Positions 55,149-64,000 of a stretch of DNA of 64,000 nt are shown piece by piece. Each line of letters begins with the position of its first letter. Within the stretch, counting starts at the first letter, position 1. The position numbers were made by a program, and so were the translations under genes. The stretch is taken from the NCBI GenBank assembly GCA_014529385.2, contig CM043947.1:126332891-126396890 (forward strand). Reading direction: 5' to 3'. Below the pieces are notes generated by a model, which made no database searches, was not told where the DNA came from, and was given only the letters and a program-made list of their open reading frames with translations. The stretch comes from Adiantum capillus-veneris (taxonomy: Eukaryota; Streptophyta; Polypodiopsida; Polypodiales; Pteridaceae).

Positions 55149-56018
55149 TTAAATGATCTTTGCGTACTTAGGATTCATCGGGTAGGGTCTTTGTTGTACG
55201 GGCTTCGCAGTGCTAATCATAGGGATTGTATGTTGGACCACAGAAGGTGGAACACCTTTCATATCATGGTATGTCCAATCGAATACGTCCTTGAATTCCT
55301 TGAGAAGCTCTTTGAGGACCGCCTCTTCAACTTCTGTGAGGTCTTGGGCAATAAAAACAGGTTTTGATTCTTCACCGGGGTCAGCTAATTCTATTTCTTT
55401 AACTATTGCCGGACCATCATATATTCCATTATTCCCATCGATAGGTATTCTTTGGGCTTTTGTGTACACAACCTTTGCTTCCCCTGTGGTGTAAGATTTG
55501 AAATGTTCTGGTGCAGGATGCAAGTCTGTGGATTCTGGTTGTGCTTTGGTTTGTGCTTCCATTTTTGCTTTCTTGTGTTGTCGAGCTAACTCCTGGTTTT
55601 GACGCCTCCTTGCAGTGCGGCTCAACTTTGGCTTGTCTATGATCTCTAATTGGGCTATGTCATGGGGTCGTGGTCTACACCACATAACATTTTGGAGATA
55701 TTCACCCCAATTGTCTACCAATTTTCGATGAGCATCACATGCCCCTATATAACTGAGCCATTCTGCTGAGGATCTCTTCTTTTTTATCCTAGCACGTACA
55801 TTGCCTCGATATCGACGTCTCTTAAGGTTTTTCTTTTCCTTATTTGAGACCTGCTTTTGATTTTCATTTAGATCTAGCTCACTAAAGGAGTCCTCGTTGG
55901 TGTCCTCTTCACTCTCGGGGGAGCTATCATCGGATGATGTGCTCGATCCTTCCGAATGTTTTGACTCTGAACTTGCTCCACTCTCTAATTCATGAGATTC
56001 AGAATCCGTTTCACTCTA
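55149..56018 (-). pseudogene. Gypsy G3 protease-RT connector
   Basis: Same frame as the ORFs on each side, entered by a TAG at 56016-56018 and left by a TAA at 55149. The first part is a Ser/Asp/Glu-rich acidic stretch, then a Lys/Arg-rich segment, WGEYLQNVMWCRPRPHD, and near the end LLKEFKDVFDWTYHDMKG, the leader usually found just before gypsy RT. The single stops could be decay or programmed readthrough. Confidence 0.8.
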
Positions 56019-58418
56019 GGAGTCAGTGTCCAAGTCATGTTGGTCAAAGTCTTCTATTGAGCTATCGGTGTCACTGTCAGATTGGTCCACAATTGCCTTG
56101 CCCTTAGAAGATGCATGTATGGCACTTATCATGTTCAGAGGTGCAATTTGTGGTACCTCTTCCCCCTCTGGTGTGACCCAAGTGGTTCCTCTATTTCCCC
56201 AGGTATCTATGGTTGCAGCTAGGTGTACCCAGTCTACGTTGTCTGATTCCGTCATACCCGGTAACACATCCATGTAAGGAGAATCTTGGCCAATGTCTGT
56301 ATCCTTCTTACAAGTGTAACAATATTGTAGTGGGGCCGAGTGAACTGTGGTGTCAGAGCGATGATCAATAATGGTTTTACTCCCTAAGGGGTGTACCTTA
56401 CCAGTCACCAAATCCACTCTAAGGACAGAGTCTTGGAATTGCAAATAGACATGATTTTTAGACCAATCATGAACCATTTGTGCTTCCCTCATGAATGGTC
56501 GTCCTAAAATCATTTCATATGACATAAGGTGTTTAGGGAAATCCATTACAATGAACGTATGTCGTACCTTGTGTCCTAGAACTTTGATCTTAAGATCCTT
56601 GAGCATCCCCATAGGTTTGGCTATGGTACCATTTGCCATCTTTACCACAATGTTAGTAACACTGAGGCGGGGTTTTCCCATGGATTCCCAACAATCTTTT
56701 GTAACGATGCTAACTCCCGCACCACCATCAAGAATTCCCTTTATAGTTAATCCCTTGGTAGTGATGGGTAGGGTCGCATTAGACTCGTCGCCTTCAAAAT
56801 ACTGCCCTAATTCGTTAATGGGTACCTCGATCACAGACTCGTGTCCATCTAAGTCAAGTGATTGCACATGATTTTCCTCATCAATCATAATCGAGTCAGG
56901 CCTATTTGGTTGCGCAAACTGCGGTAATCCCGTTCGTAGCTCTTCGTTAAGGAATGCTCGAAGTGCAAGGAATAACTCAGGATCTCCATACAGCTTTGCT
57001 ATGATCGTGGTTCGGACCTCAGAAGACATGAAGTCCACTAGTTTGGAAACATTCATTGGCATTTTTCCGGGTGTAGGTCCTTGACTAGGAACTGGTGAGG
57101 ATGGAATCTCATATTCCTCAATGGGATCAGGTATTCCTTCGTTAAACATCCTTTCCAACAAGAAGGGTGTTTGCTCACTTTCTGATGTCCCGTCCTCACT
57201 CCCTTCTTGGATGATACTAGATATGGCTAACGGTCTATGGTTCATGTGGGGTGGATGAACTTGCGTGGGAAACACTGTGTCATGAATTTTGACATGCATG
57301 GGTTCTGGTTCCAGTTTCCTTTGAGTCTCCTCCACTAAACCTCTTAGATGTTTCACCTGCTCAATCTCGTCTACTGGGTTTGGATACGTCCCAATCTTCT
57401 TTTTACGATTCTTCCCTTTTTGCCCCTGCGGTTTATCTTGGGGGTCTTGGATTGGATTTGGAAACACTTGTGGTGTTTTCAGAGGCTCTTTATGGTTTTC
57501 TCTTATTCGGTTTTCATTTGGTTCCATGTTACGGTTTTCTTTGTCGGTCTTTCCCTTTGTGGTATTGGTTCTAGTCTCCATTGTCTCGATTGAATCTGAA
57601 TCATCCTCGAGGTCATTCATATACACGGGGTCATCTCCTGTTCCTATGTTTGTTTTGGAACTTGGCTTTGAATTTCCCGTATTCTGCGACCTCTTCCTTC
57701 GTGTCTTCTTTTTCTTTGCTTGGATAACTGACGCGGTACCTCTCTCTTCGAGGATATGGCCTGGCCCTTGAAGCATGGACCGTGTAATCGCATAAGCAGG
57801 TGCAACGGGTGGTATTGGCGATGTCACACTAGCAATTTTGACCAAATTTAGGGGTGTGATTTTAGGCGCATTTGAGTTATAGGGGCATTGGGCAATCAAG
57901 TGATCTATGCCACAACGATTACATGTGAGTATTGGCATTGCAGACGTGCTCCCTTGATTCATTTGCATCTGCGTAGCATTCTTTTGTAGCCTAATAGGGC
58001 ACTCCGCTGCCCGATGTGGTCCACCACACTCGTAGCATTGAAGAGGTGGCCTCCTAGCCTGGGTGTTGATATTTTGACCTCTGGATGCGAGAGCAGCAGC
58101 TTGATAAACCGGCTTGACTTGCCCCCAACAATCTTCCATGTAGTATATAGGACACTCTTCCAATGTATCAAGTCCGTAGGCAATACTAGTGTCTATTTCC
58201 TCCTCACAGCCATCTGCATAAGCATTAGATGGCTCGCAACCCACTTGGTTCATAGGGGCGACCCTTGGATGCGGGGGCTGCGGTCCTAGCACAGGAGGTG
58301 GTAACGGTGTAGCTTGTACAACATTTTGAGATCTAGGGACCATGTGTTGCGGTAGTTGCTCAACAGGTGGAGCAGGCATCAATACAGGAGCTCGAGGTGC
58401 ATCCGTCCAGGCTACAGG
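56019..58418 (-). CDS. Gypsy G3 second ORF: zinc knuckles and DGG protease
   Basis: About 790 codons. Two knuckle-like motifs, CYECGGPHRAAEC and CNRCGIDHLIAQC, lie near residues 115-165. A long Lys/Asn/Pro-rich linker follows, then a retropepsin-like domain with IKGILDGGAGVSIVTK, FIVMDFPKHLM and YEMILGRPFM. The usual D-S/T-G is replaced by D-G-G, so activity is doubtful. An acidic C-terminus (DSDTDSSIEDFDQ) continues past the TAG at 56016. The frame opens just upstream of the gag stop, so this ORF and gag overlap by a few bases in different frames and a frameshift could join them. Confidence 0.8.
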
Positions 58419-59872
58419 TGGCTATTTGCCATCATACGTTTGATCATTAAACAATCCTTAGCTTGGTGACCATACCTACCACATGCGTTGCAAGTTCCAT
58501 TAAATTTTACTCTAAACGTAGGGCACTCACTAGTGCTATGTGGACCTAAGCAAATGGAACACCATTGTTGCTCCCTTCTTGGATACATGTGACTATTTTG
58601 AGGGGGTCGATTATCCTTAAGAGACTCTTGGATTGCCTTGGTGAGGTCTGTCAAGAATGTCTCAAATACCTTTGGCTCATTGGCAATGGGCTTTGCACTC
58701 ATGGGTTCATACTCAATGGCTTGTGAGCTAGTGGATCTCGTGTCAGTAGACACCCTCATGCCTGCTATCATCAAGTTGTCCTCTAGTTGGATTGCATTGG
58801 CAGTGACATCTTCCCAGGTTGTGATACCTCTAATCACTAGTCCATTATAGATTCCTTCATTCCTCAACCCTTGAATGAATCGATCAAGCAGTTGGTTATT
58901 GTTGAAGCGCTCATTTACAGGGCAGCGAGAGTTTAAGTGCTTTAGACGACTAATGAAGTCCCTTACTGACTCTCCTTCCTTACGTTCGGCCTTCTGTAGC
59001 TGAGATGCTACACCCCAAAGCACACCTTCTCGTATGTACTCCTTTAGAAACAACCTTCGAAGGGTAGGGTAGATTGTTTTCTCGTCCACCCTTAGGGTTC
59101 TATACCAATCTCCAGCCTTCCCACTTAATGTCAAGCTTAAGGCATTGCACTTATGTAGTTCGTTGCATTCCCCTAAGGAATCACATACTTGTTCAAACAC
59201 TTCGATGTGTTTCCTAGCATCTTCGTCCCCATTGAATTTTTGCGTGAGTTTGGCAATTTGTACTGCCTTACTTCTAGGCTCTCTATCAGATGCATGACGC
59301 ATATTTTCCGCGATAGATCGACCTATGGTTTGAGCAAACACTGCCAAGTCACCTATGTGAGGAGGTAGGGCCGGTGGAGGTACTCTTGGAATCATATGTG
59401 GGAGAGGGACAGGTACCGGTCTTGGCATATGTGTGGATGATGCAGGATATGGAACATAACCGGGCATAGGTCCACTCGGATAAGGGCTAGGGAGCGGCAC
59501 TCGAGGAGCATAAGCAAGTGGTACAATTGGAGGTGTGGGGGCCATGTGTGCATAAGGGGCTAGAGGCACATACGGTCGAGGCCCCATATTAGGTACTACG
59601 ACACTAGGTAGTGGCACTGCGCTAACCGTAGATGTCATCGGTACATTCTCTGTCAGGCTTATCCCTGGAGTGAGCACTGAGTTTTCCTTAATAGAGGGTT
59701 GAGCCAAGTTAGGGAAGCTAAAGTTGTCGCTCGGAGGCTCAGATTGCATAGAGACCCCAGGTGAAATGACGTAAGATGGGTCCATGGGGCTCATTAGAGG
59801 AGTCTCCATTTGTGATAGAGTAGGCTGTTGAGCCTTGCTCGTATCCAAAAATCTCATGGGGCCAGTTGAGAG
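58412..59872 (-). CDS. Gypsy G3 gag, 5'-interrupted by copia
   Basis: About 485 codons, with a Pro/Met-rich N-terminal region. The gag core (GKAGDWYRTLRVDEK, LKEYIREGVLWGVASQLQ, FISRLKHLNSRC, LDRFIQGLRNEGIY) is followed by two knuckle-like Cys/His motifs, CSICLGPHSTSEC and CNACGRYGHQAKDC. Gag builds the particle and binds RNA. The frame continues into the copia LTR at 59873, so the true 5' end may be cut off; an internal Met (MRFLDTSKAQ, codon near 59857) could be the original start. Confidence 0.85.
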   Translation of the reverse strand, partial: LSTGPMRFLDTSKAQQPTLSQMETPLMSPMDPSYVISPGVSMQSEPPSDNFSFPNLAQPSIKENSVLTPGISLTENVPMTSTVSAVPLPSVVVPNMGPRPYVPLAPYAHMAPTPPIVPLAYAPRVPLPSPYPSGPMPGYVPYPASSTHMPRPVPVPLPHMIPRVPPPALPPHIGDLAVFAQTIGRSIAENMRHASDREPRSKAVQIAKLTQKFNGDEDARKHIEVFEQVCDSLGECNELHKCNALSLTLSGKAGDWYRTLRVDEKTIYPTLRRLFLKEYIREGVLWGVASQLQKAERKEGESVRDFISRLKHLNSRCPVNERFNNNQLLDRFIQGLRNEGIYNGLVIRGITTWEDVTANAIQLEDNLMIAGMRVSTDTRSTSSQAIEYEPMSAKPIANEPKVFETFLTDLTKAIQESLKDNRPPQNSHMYPRREQQWCSICLGPHSTSECPTFRVKFNGTCNACGRYGHQAKDCLMIKRMMANSHL

Positions 59873-60099
59873 TGTTACCATATACATGTGGTAGTGATGT
59901 GTGTGAACACACTAGGACCGCCGGGGCATTTTTTCCCTCTTTAGGAGGTTTTTTCCCCCGTGCATTGTATATACGCCCATCACTCTAGGGCTATCTATCT
60001 TTCCATTGCACACTAAGTAATATACTCTCTATTGTGTGCCTTGAGCTTCCTTCGTCTTCTCCAAGCTGTGTGTGTTTCTCTGCAACCCTAATTCCAACA
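59873..60099 (+). repeat. Copia 5' LTR (227 bp)
   Basis: TGTTACCATATACATG...CTAATTCCAACA. Nearly identical to the LTR at 24461-24686. Confidence 0.95.
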
Positions 60100-60100
60100 A

Positions 60101-60113
60101 TTGGTATCAGAGC
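60101..60113 (+). other. Copia primer binding site
   Basis: TTGGTATCAGAGC, complementary to initiator tRNA-Met, one base after the LTR. Confidence 0.95.
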
Positions 60114-60461
60114 AGGTCACGTCCTCCCGGGCTTAGTCGCCAGCTGCTCCAGCACACGCCTGCTCACTTTCTCCGATTTCAGTGAGCTTTGGCAAGCGTT
60201 CGCAGGTCGACAAATATTTTGGGCGAGCTCGAAGAGCTCGCTCTGCTCAGAATTTTGATTTGGGCTCATTTCGGCCTCCGTTTCCACTACGGGCAGTACT
60301 GCACAGGTTATTTCGTCATTTTGTGCAGATTTTCTGTCAGTGCCGTTTTCTGCATAACAGGTGCCTTATAGTCTTCTACGGTTTGTGCTATATAGCACAA
60401 GTTGTTCCCGCTCCATTTCTCCTATTTTCGGGTAGTTTTCACATCAGGTGCATCATTTACC
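60114..60461 (+). other. Copia untranslated leader
   Basis: Non-coding, 348 bp between primer site and gag start. The corresponding region of the reverse copy is 24097-24446. Confidence 0.85.
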
Positions 60462-63400
60462 ATGGCTGACAACAACAACACAGATGTGTTCAAGATGTTT
60501 GCTGCTGAGGACAGGTTGGATGGGGACAACTACCCTATGTGGGCTTATATGATGCAACACGTTCTTGTGTCAAAAGGTGTCTGGAACATTGTGCAGGGCA
60601 TTGATGTACGTCCTGGTTCTGAAGATGTAGGCGATATTGAGGATGTTGCAGGTCTTGCTGCAAGGATTGCAGCTGTTAGAGTTGTTTTGCCTACAGCAGA
60701 ACAAGCTCGTTGGGATGTTAAGGATGCGCAAGCTCATGCATTGATTGCGTTGTCTGTGAAGCGCACCATTATTCCTCACATCCGTTCAGCAAAATCTGCA
60801 AAACAGGCTTGGGATATTCTAGCAGGTCTTTATGCAAGCCGCAATGAGGCTAAAATTGCTTTGCTGCATAAAGAGCTAGAGTCGAAGATTATGCATGAGG
60901 AAGATGATATGGACACTTTCCTTGCTAGTGTCAAGGATATCAATGAGCAACTCATTTCTGCAGGTGAAGTCATTTCTGACAGTTCCCTTGTGCAGACTGT
61001 TCTTGATGCCTTACCAGATTCCTACCAGACTTTTGCTAGTACTTGGAGACTGATGACCCAAGGAAATCCTGAAGTTGTCAAGTTTGATGCATTATGCACA
61101 TTGCTGTTGCAAGAGTCACTTTCTAGAAAAAACAGGACTAGGCAGCATGCAGTTGAACAGGCTTTTATTGCTTCTCAAAGAAAGGGTGGTAACAGTAATG
61201 CAGCCACTTCTTATGGTTCTGCTGCGAGTGGCAAAAATTATGTTCCTAATGCTTCTGCTGGCAGCACTTCGTCTGGCAATACTGGTGATAAGGGCAAAAA
61301 GAAGATGCGTTGCCATTATTGTAAAGCCAATGATCACTTGATCAAGTCGTGTCCTAAGTTGAAGGCCAAAGAGGCTAAGAAAGAGGGTGGTTCCACTGCA
61401 AATGTTGGTTCCACTACAAATGCAGCCATTGTTGAGTCTTCTGTGAAAGGAGATTGTGATGCTGATGTTGATGCAGAATGGGCTTTTAGCGCAGAGTGCA
61501 CTTACAATCCTGTTGTCCATGATGCATGCTTGTCAGTTGCTGCAGATTCACATGTGTGGTATTTCGACAGTGGTGCTACAAAGCACATTACCTCACATCG
61601 TGAATTGTTTACCTCTCTCGAGTCTGTCCCTCATGGGAATTCAGTCACTTGTGCCAACAACGCCTCTTATCCAGTTCATGGAGTTGGAAAGATTGTGCTC
61701 ACTGCTGCTAATGGCAGTTCCTTCACACTTGTTGATGCACTTTATGTACCTGGGATCAAGAAGAATCTATTGTCTGTATCCGCACTTGCTAGACTTGGAC
61801 TTGTAGTCAAATTTGTGGATGACAGATGTACAGTTCATGATCTCAGTTTTGGTGATGAAATTGTTGCATCTGGGCTTTTGTGCCGTGGGCTGTATAAGCT
61901 CACTTTGTATGACAAGTGTGGACAAAATTTTGCAAATGCTGTTGCAGATGCAAGGGCTATTTCAGATGCAAAACTTTGGCATGCACGTTTTGGTCATCTG
62001 AATTTTGCCAGTTTGCTGCGTTTGCAAAAATCTGATATGGTTGCTTCTTTGCCGCCTCTTGAAGCACCTATCAAACATGTTTGTGAAGGCTGTATTCTGG
62101 GTAAAATGCAGCGTTCTAAGTTTCCAAAGGATGGTTCAGTTAGGGCCACAGGCAGGTTGCAGCTTGTGCATAGTGATGTTTGTGGGCCCATGCAAACTCC
62201 GTCCTTGGGCAATTACCTGTACTTCGTGACTTTCATTGATGATTACTCCAGGCATGCATGGGTATTTCCGCTTAAAGCAAAGTCCGAAGTTTTTATGTGC
62301 TTCAAACAATTTTTGGCTATGGCTGAAAATGTCTCAAAATGTACTATGGGCACCCTCCGTTCCGATCGAGGGGGGGAGTATATGTCTCATGAATTTAATG
62401 CATTTCTGGCTAGTCGTGGGATAAAACACCAATGTACAGTGCCTTATACACCTCAGCAAAATGGTGTTGCTGAGAGGAAAAACAGGTCACTAACGGAAAT
62501 GGCACGATGTATGGTCAAAAGTCAAGCTTTGCCGCATTCTTTTTGGCTTGAGGCCATCATGTGTGCCACTTATGTACTTAACAGGTGTCCTACGAAAGCT
62601 TTGCAGTCTATTACTCCATATGAAGCATGGCATGATAGAAAACCTTCTATTGAGCACATGCGTGTTTTTGGCTGTTTGGCATATGCTTTGGTGCCACAAG
62701 TGCAGCGCAAAAAATTGGATGATAAGGCTGTCAAATGTATTTTTGTTGGTTATAGTGCTGAAAGCAAAGGTTACAGGTTGTATCATCCGCAAACAAAACG
62801 TATTCTGGTTTCACGGGATGTAGTGTTTGTGGAAGATTCTGTTCAACCCTTGCTGTCATGTACTAGAGACAGTAATGTAAGCTCACAGGACATTTATGAC
62901 ACTTTGTTGCCTCTTTTCAGTGGTGGAAATACGAATGTAAGTTCCAATGAGGCAAATGTACAGCCTATGGGGGTTTCTGAAAATGTTTTAGAACAGCCTA
63001 TTACTGATGCAGATGTACATGATGTACTTGATGAGGAAAGGGCTGAAAATGAGCAGGCTAGAGGTATGCCAAAATGGCTGGTGCACACTTTGCGTGACAG
63101 TAAATTGGATGCACCTTTATCTAGTCGTACTCGTTCAGGCTCTCGCCATGCATCTTATGCATCAGATTGTTATGCTTTGGCTGTGTCTAGTTTACATGAT
63201 GTTGAGGAGCCTCTGTCCTTTGATGAAGCACAGAATTCAGAAAATTGGATTGCTGCCATGAAATCAGAATATGATGCACTTATAGAGAATGACACATGGA
63301 CTTTATGTGATTTGCCTCCTGGCAAAAAGGCCATTGGTACGAAGTGGGTTTACAAGTTGAAACGCAAGCCGGATGGTGAGATCGATCGCCATAAGGCTCG

Positions 63401-64000
63401 ACTTGTTGCAAAGGGTTATGCACAACAAAAAGGCATAGATTATGAAGAGACTTTTGCTCCCACTTGTCGTATGACTACTGTGCGTTTTCTATGTGCATTG
63501 GCAGCTCATTTTGGTTGGGATGTACATCAATCAGACATTGTTACTGCTTTCTTGAATGGTGACATATTTGAGGAAGTTTATGTAACGCAGCCTCGCGGTT
63601 TTGTCATAAAAGGACAAGAGGACAAAGTGTGCAAATGTAAGAAGGCTTTGTATGGGTTGAAGCAATCTCCTCGTGCTTGGTATGAGAAAGCTGACATTCA
63701 TTTGGTTAAACGAGGCTTTCGTAACAGTCCAACAGAAAGCACATTGTATGTAAAGCGTGAGGATGATGTATTTCTCATTGTGGTTCTTTATGTTGATGAT
63801 TTGCTGATCACTGGACCAAATGAGAGACATATTGCTGAATTTAAGGCTGATTTGAATGCTACTTTCAAGATGAAAGATTTGGGACTGTTGCATCATTACT
63901 TGGGTATACAGTTTAAGCAGTGTGATGGTGGTATTGCCTTGTGTCAGAAAAGTTACATAGAGACATTGCTATGTAAGTTTGGACTTGAGGATTGCAAACC
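60462..64000 (+). CDS. Copia gag-pol polyprotein, partial at window end
   Basis: Open from ATG at 60462 (MADNNNTDVFKMFAAED) to the edge, about 1180 codons. In order: gag with CHYCKANDHLIKSC zinc knuckle (about 61312-61353); protease VWYFDSGATKHIT (about 61555); integrase with WHARFGHLN...CEGC zinc finger, then HSDVCGP, RSDRGGEY and QNGVAERKN giving D, D, E; and the copia-type IFVGYS end. Reverse transcriptase follows with GTKWVYKLKRKPDG, KARLVAKGYAQ, TAFLNGDI, ALYGLKQSPRAWY and VLYVDDLL (the YVDD site). All key residues are intact. RNase H and the stop are outside the window. The polyprotein is processed by its own protease and drives cDNA synthesis and integration. Confidence 0.95.
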   Translation, partial: MADNNNTDVFKMFAAEDRLDGDNYPMWAYMMQHVLVSKGVWNIVQGIDVRPGSEDVGDIEDVAGLAARIAAVRVVLPTAEQARWDVKDAQAHALIALSVKRTIIPHIRSAKSAKQAWDILAGLYASRNEAKIALLHKELESKIMHEEDDMDTFLASVKDINEQLISAGEVISDSSLVQTVLDALPDSYQTFASTWRLMTQGNPEVVKFDALCTLLLQESLSRKNRTRQHAVEQAFIASQRKGGNSNAATSYGSAASGKNYVPNASAGSTSSGNTGDKGKKKMRCHYCKANDHLIKSCPKLKAKEAKKEGGSTANVGSTTNAAIVESSVKGDCDADVDAEWAFSAECTYNPVVHDACLSVAADSHVWYFDSGATKHITSHRELFTSLESVPHGNSVTCANNASYPVHGVGKIVLTAANGSSFTLVDALYVPGIKKNLLSVSALARLGLVVKFVDDRCTVHDLSFGDEIVASGLLCRGLYKLTLYDKCGQNFANAVADARAISDAKLWHARFGHLNFASLLRLQKSDMVASLPPLEAPIKHVCEGCILGKMQRSKFPKDGSVRATGRLQLVHSDVCGPMQTPSLGNYLYFVTFIDDYSRHAWVFPLKAKSEVFMCFKQFLAMAENVSKCTMGTLRSDRGGEYMSHEFNAFLASRGIKHQCTVPYTPQQNGVAERKNRSLTEMARCMVKSQALPHSFWLEAIMCATYVLNRCPTKALQSITPYEAWHDRKPSIEHMRVFGCLAYALVPQVQRKKLDDKAVKCIFVGYSAESKGYRLYHPQTKRILVSRDVVFVEDSVQPLLSCTRDSNVSSQDIYDTLLPLFSGGNTNVSSNEANVQPMGVSENVLEQPITDADVHDVLDEERAENEQARGMPKWLVHTLRDSKLDAPLSSRTRSGSRHASYASDCYALAVSSLHDVEEPLSFDEAQNSENWIAAMKSEYDALIENDTWTLCDLPPGKKAIGTKWVYKLKRKPDGEIDRHKARLVAKGYAQQKGIDYEETFAPTCRMTTVRFLCALAAHFGWDVHQSDIVTAFLNGDIFEEVYVTQPRGFVIKGQEDKVCKCKKALYGLKQSPRAWYEKADIHLVKRGFRNSPTESTLYVKREDDVFLIVVLYVDDLLITGPNERHIAEFKADLNATFKMKDLGLLHHYLGIQFKQCDGGIALCQKSYIETLLCKFGLEDCK

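Larger units (their letters stand above)
59873..64000 (+). mobile_element. Ty1/copia retrotransposon, intact as far as visible
   Basis: Starts with a TG...CA LTR inserted in the 5' part of G3 gag, then a primer site and one long open reading frame to the window edge. The 3' LTR lies beyond 64000. The order gag-protease-integrase-reverse transcriptase defines Ty1/copia. It is the youngest-looking element here because the frame has no stop in about 1180 codons. Confidence 0.95.

Overview
This window reads as repeat-dense nuclear DNA of a vascular plant. The evidence is Ty1/copia and Ty3/gypsy retroelements with tRNA-Met primer sites (TGGTATCAGAGC), a degraded plant pararetrovirus (Caulimoviridae-like), many CT/CA microsatellites, and no bacterial-style operon or ordinary single-copy host gene that I can recognise. 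A fern or other non-flowering plant is possible, but the sequence does not settle the lineage.

The most interesting content is two copies of what looks like one family of large DNA transposon. Copy B (26863-36366, about 9.5 kb) is precisely delimited: near-identical 32-bp terminal inverted repeats (29/32) and an AAT duplication interrupt the gag gene of a Ty3/gypsy element. Inside are a forward transposase-like gene (27515-30365), a forward histone H3-like gene (30531-31393) and two reverse-strand genes of unknown function (32523-34085 and 34455-35643). The forward and reverse genes converge on an interval holding two GC-rich hairpins. The transposase carries D, D-x19-CxxC, HxxxxH and E motifs whose spacing matches, from memory, the RAG1/Transib catalytic core and its zinc ligands. 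Copy A (about 2979-16690) is older and strongly diverged, yet keeps the same four genes in the same order and orientation, including the H3 fold. Its convergent interval has been invaded by a pararetrovirus-like sequence (7443-13330).

Layout: 1-900 LINE-like endonuclease fragment and tail; 901-2978 microsatellites and non-coding DNA; about 2979-16690 transposon copy A with the viral insertion at 7261-13542; 17998-18880 Ty1/copia fragment; 18881-21837 mostly unassigned; 21838-24686 truncated reverse-strand copia with one LTR; 24688-25910 tandem repeats built around a palindrome; 26319-37266 forward Ty3/gypsy (G2) leader and gag, split by transposon copy B; 37267-44345 cluster of G1 gypsy LTR pieces in alternating orientation; 44345-48697 reverse-strand G1 gypsy with gag, protease and truncated RT plus its 5' LTR; about 48700-59872 near-complete reverse-strand gypsy (G3) with an unusual second protease domain after integrase; 59873-64000 forward Ty1/copia with an LTR and an open reading frame running off the window.

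The insertion order can be partly read. Transposon B entered G2 gag, and the forward copia entered the 5' part of G3. Almost all coding regions carry stops or frameshifts. The forward copia is the clear exception, and G3 pol is close to intact.
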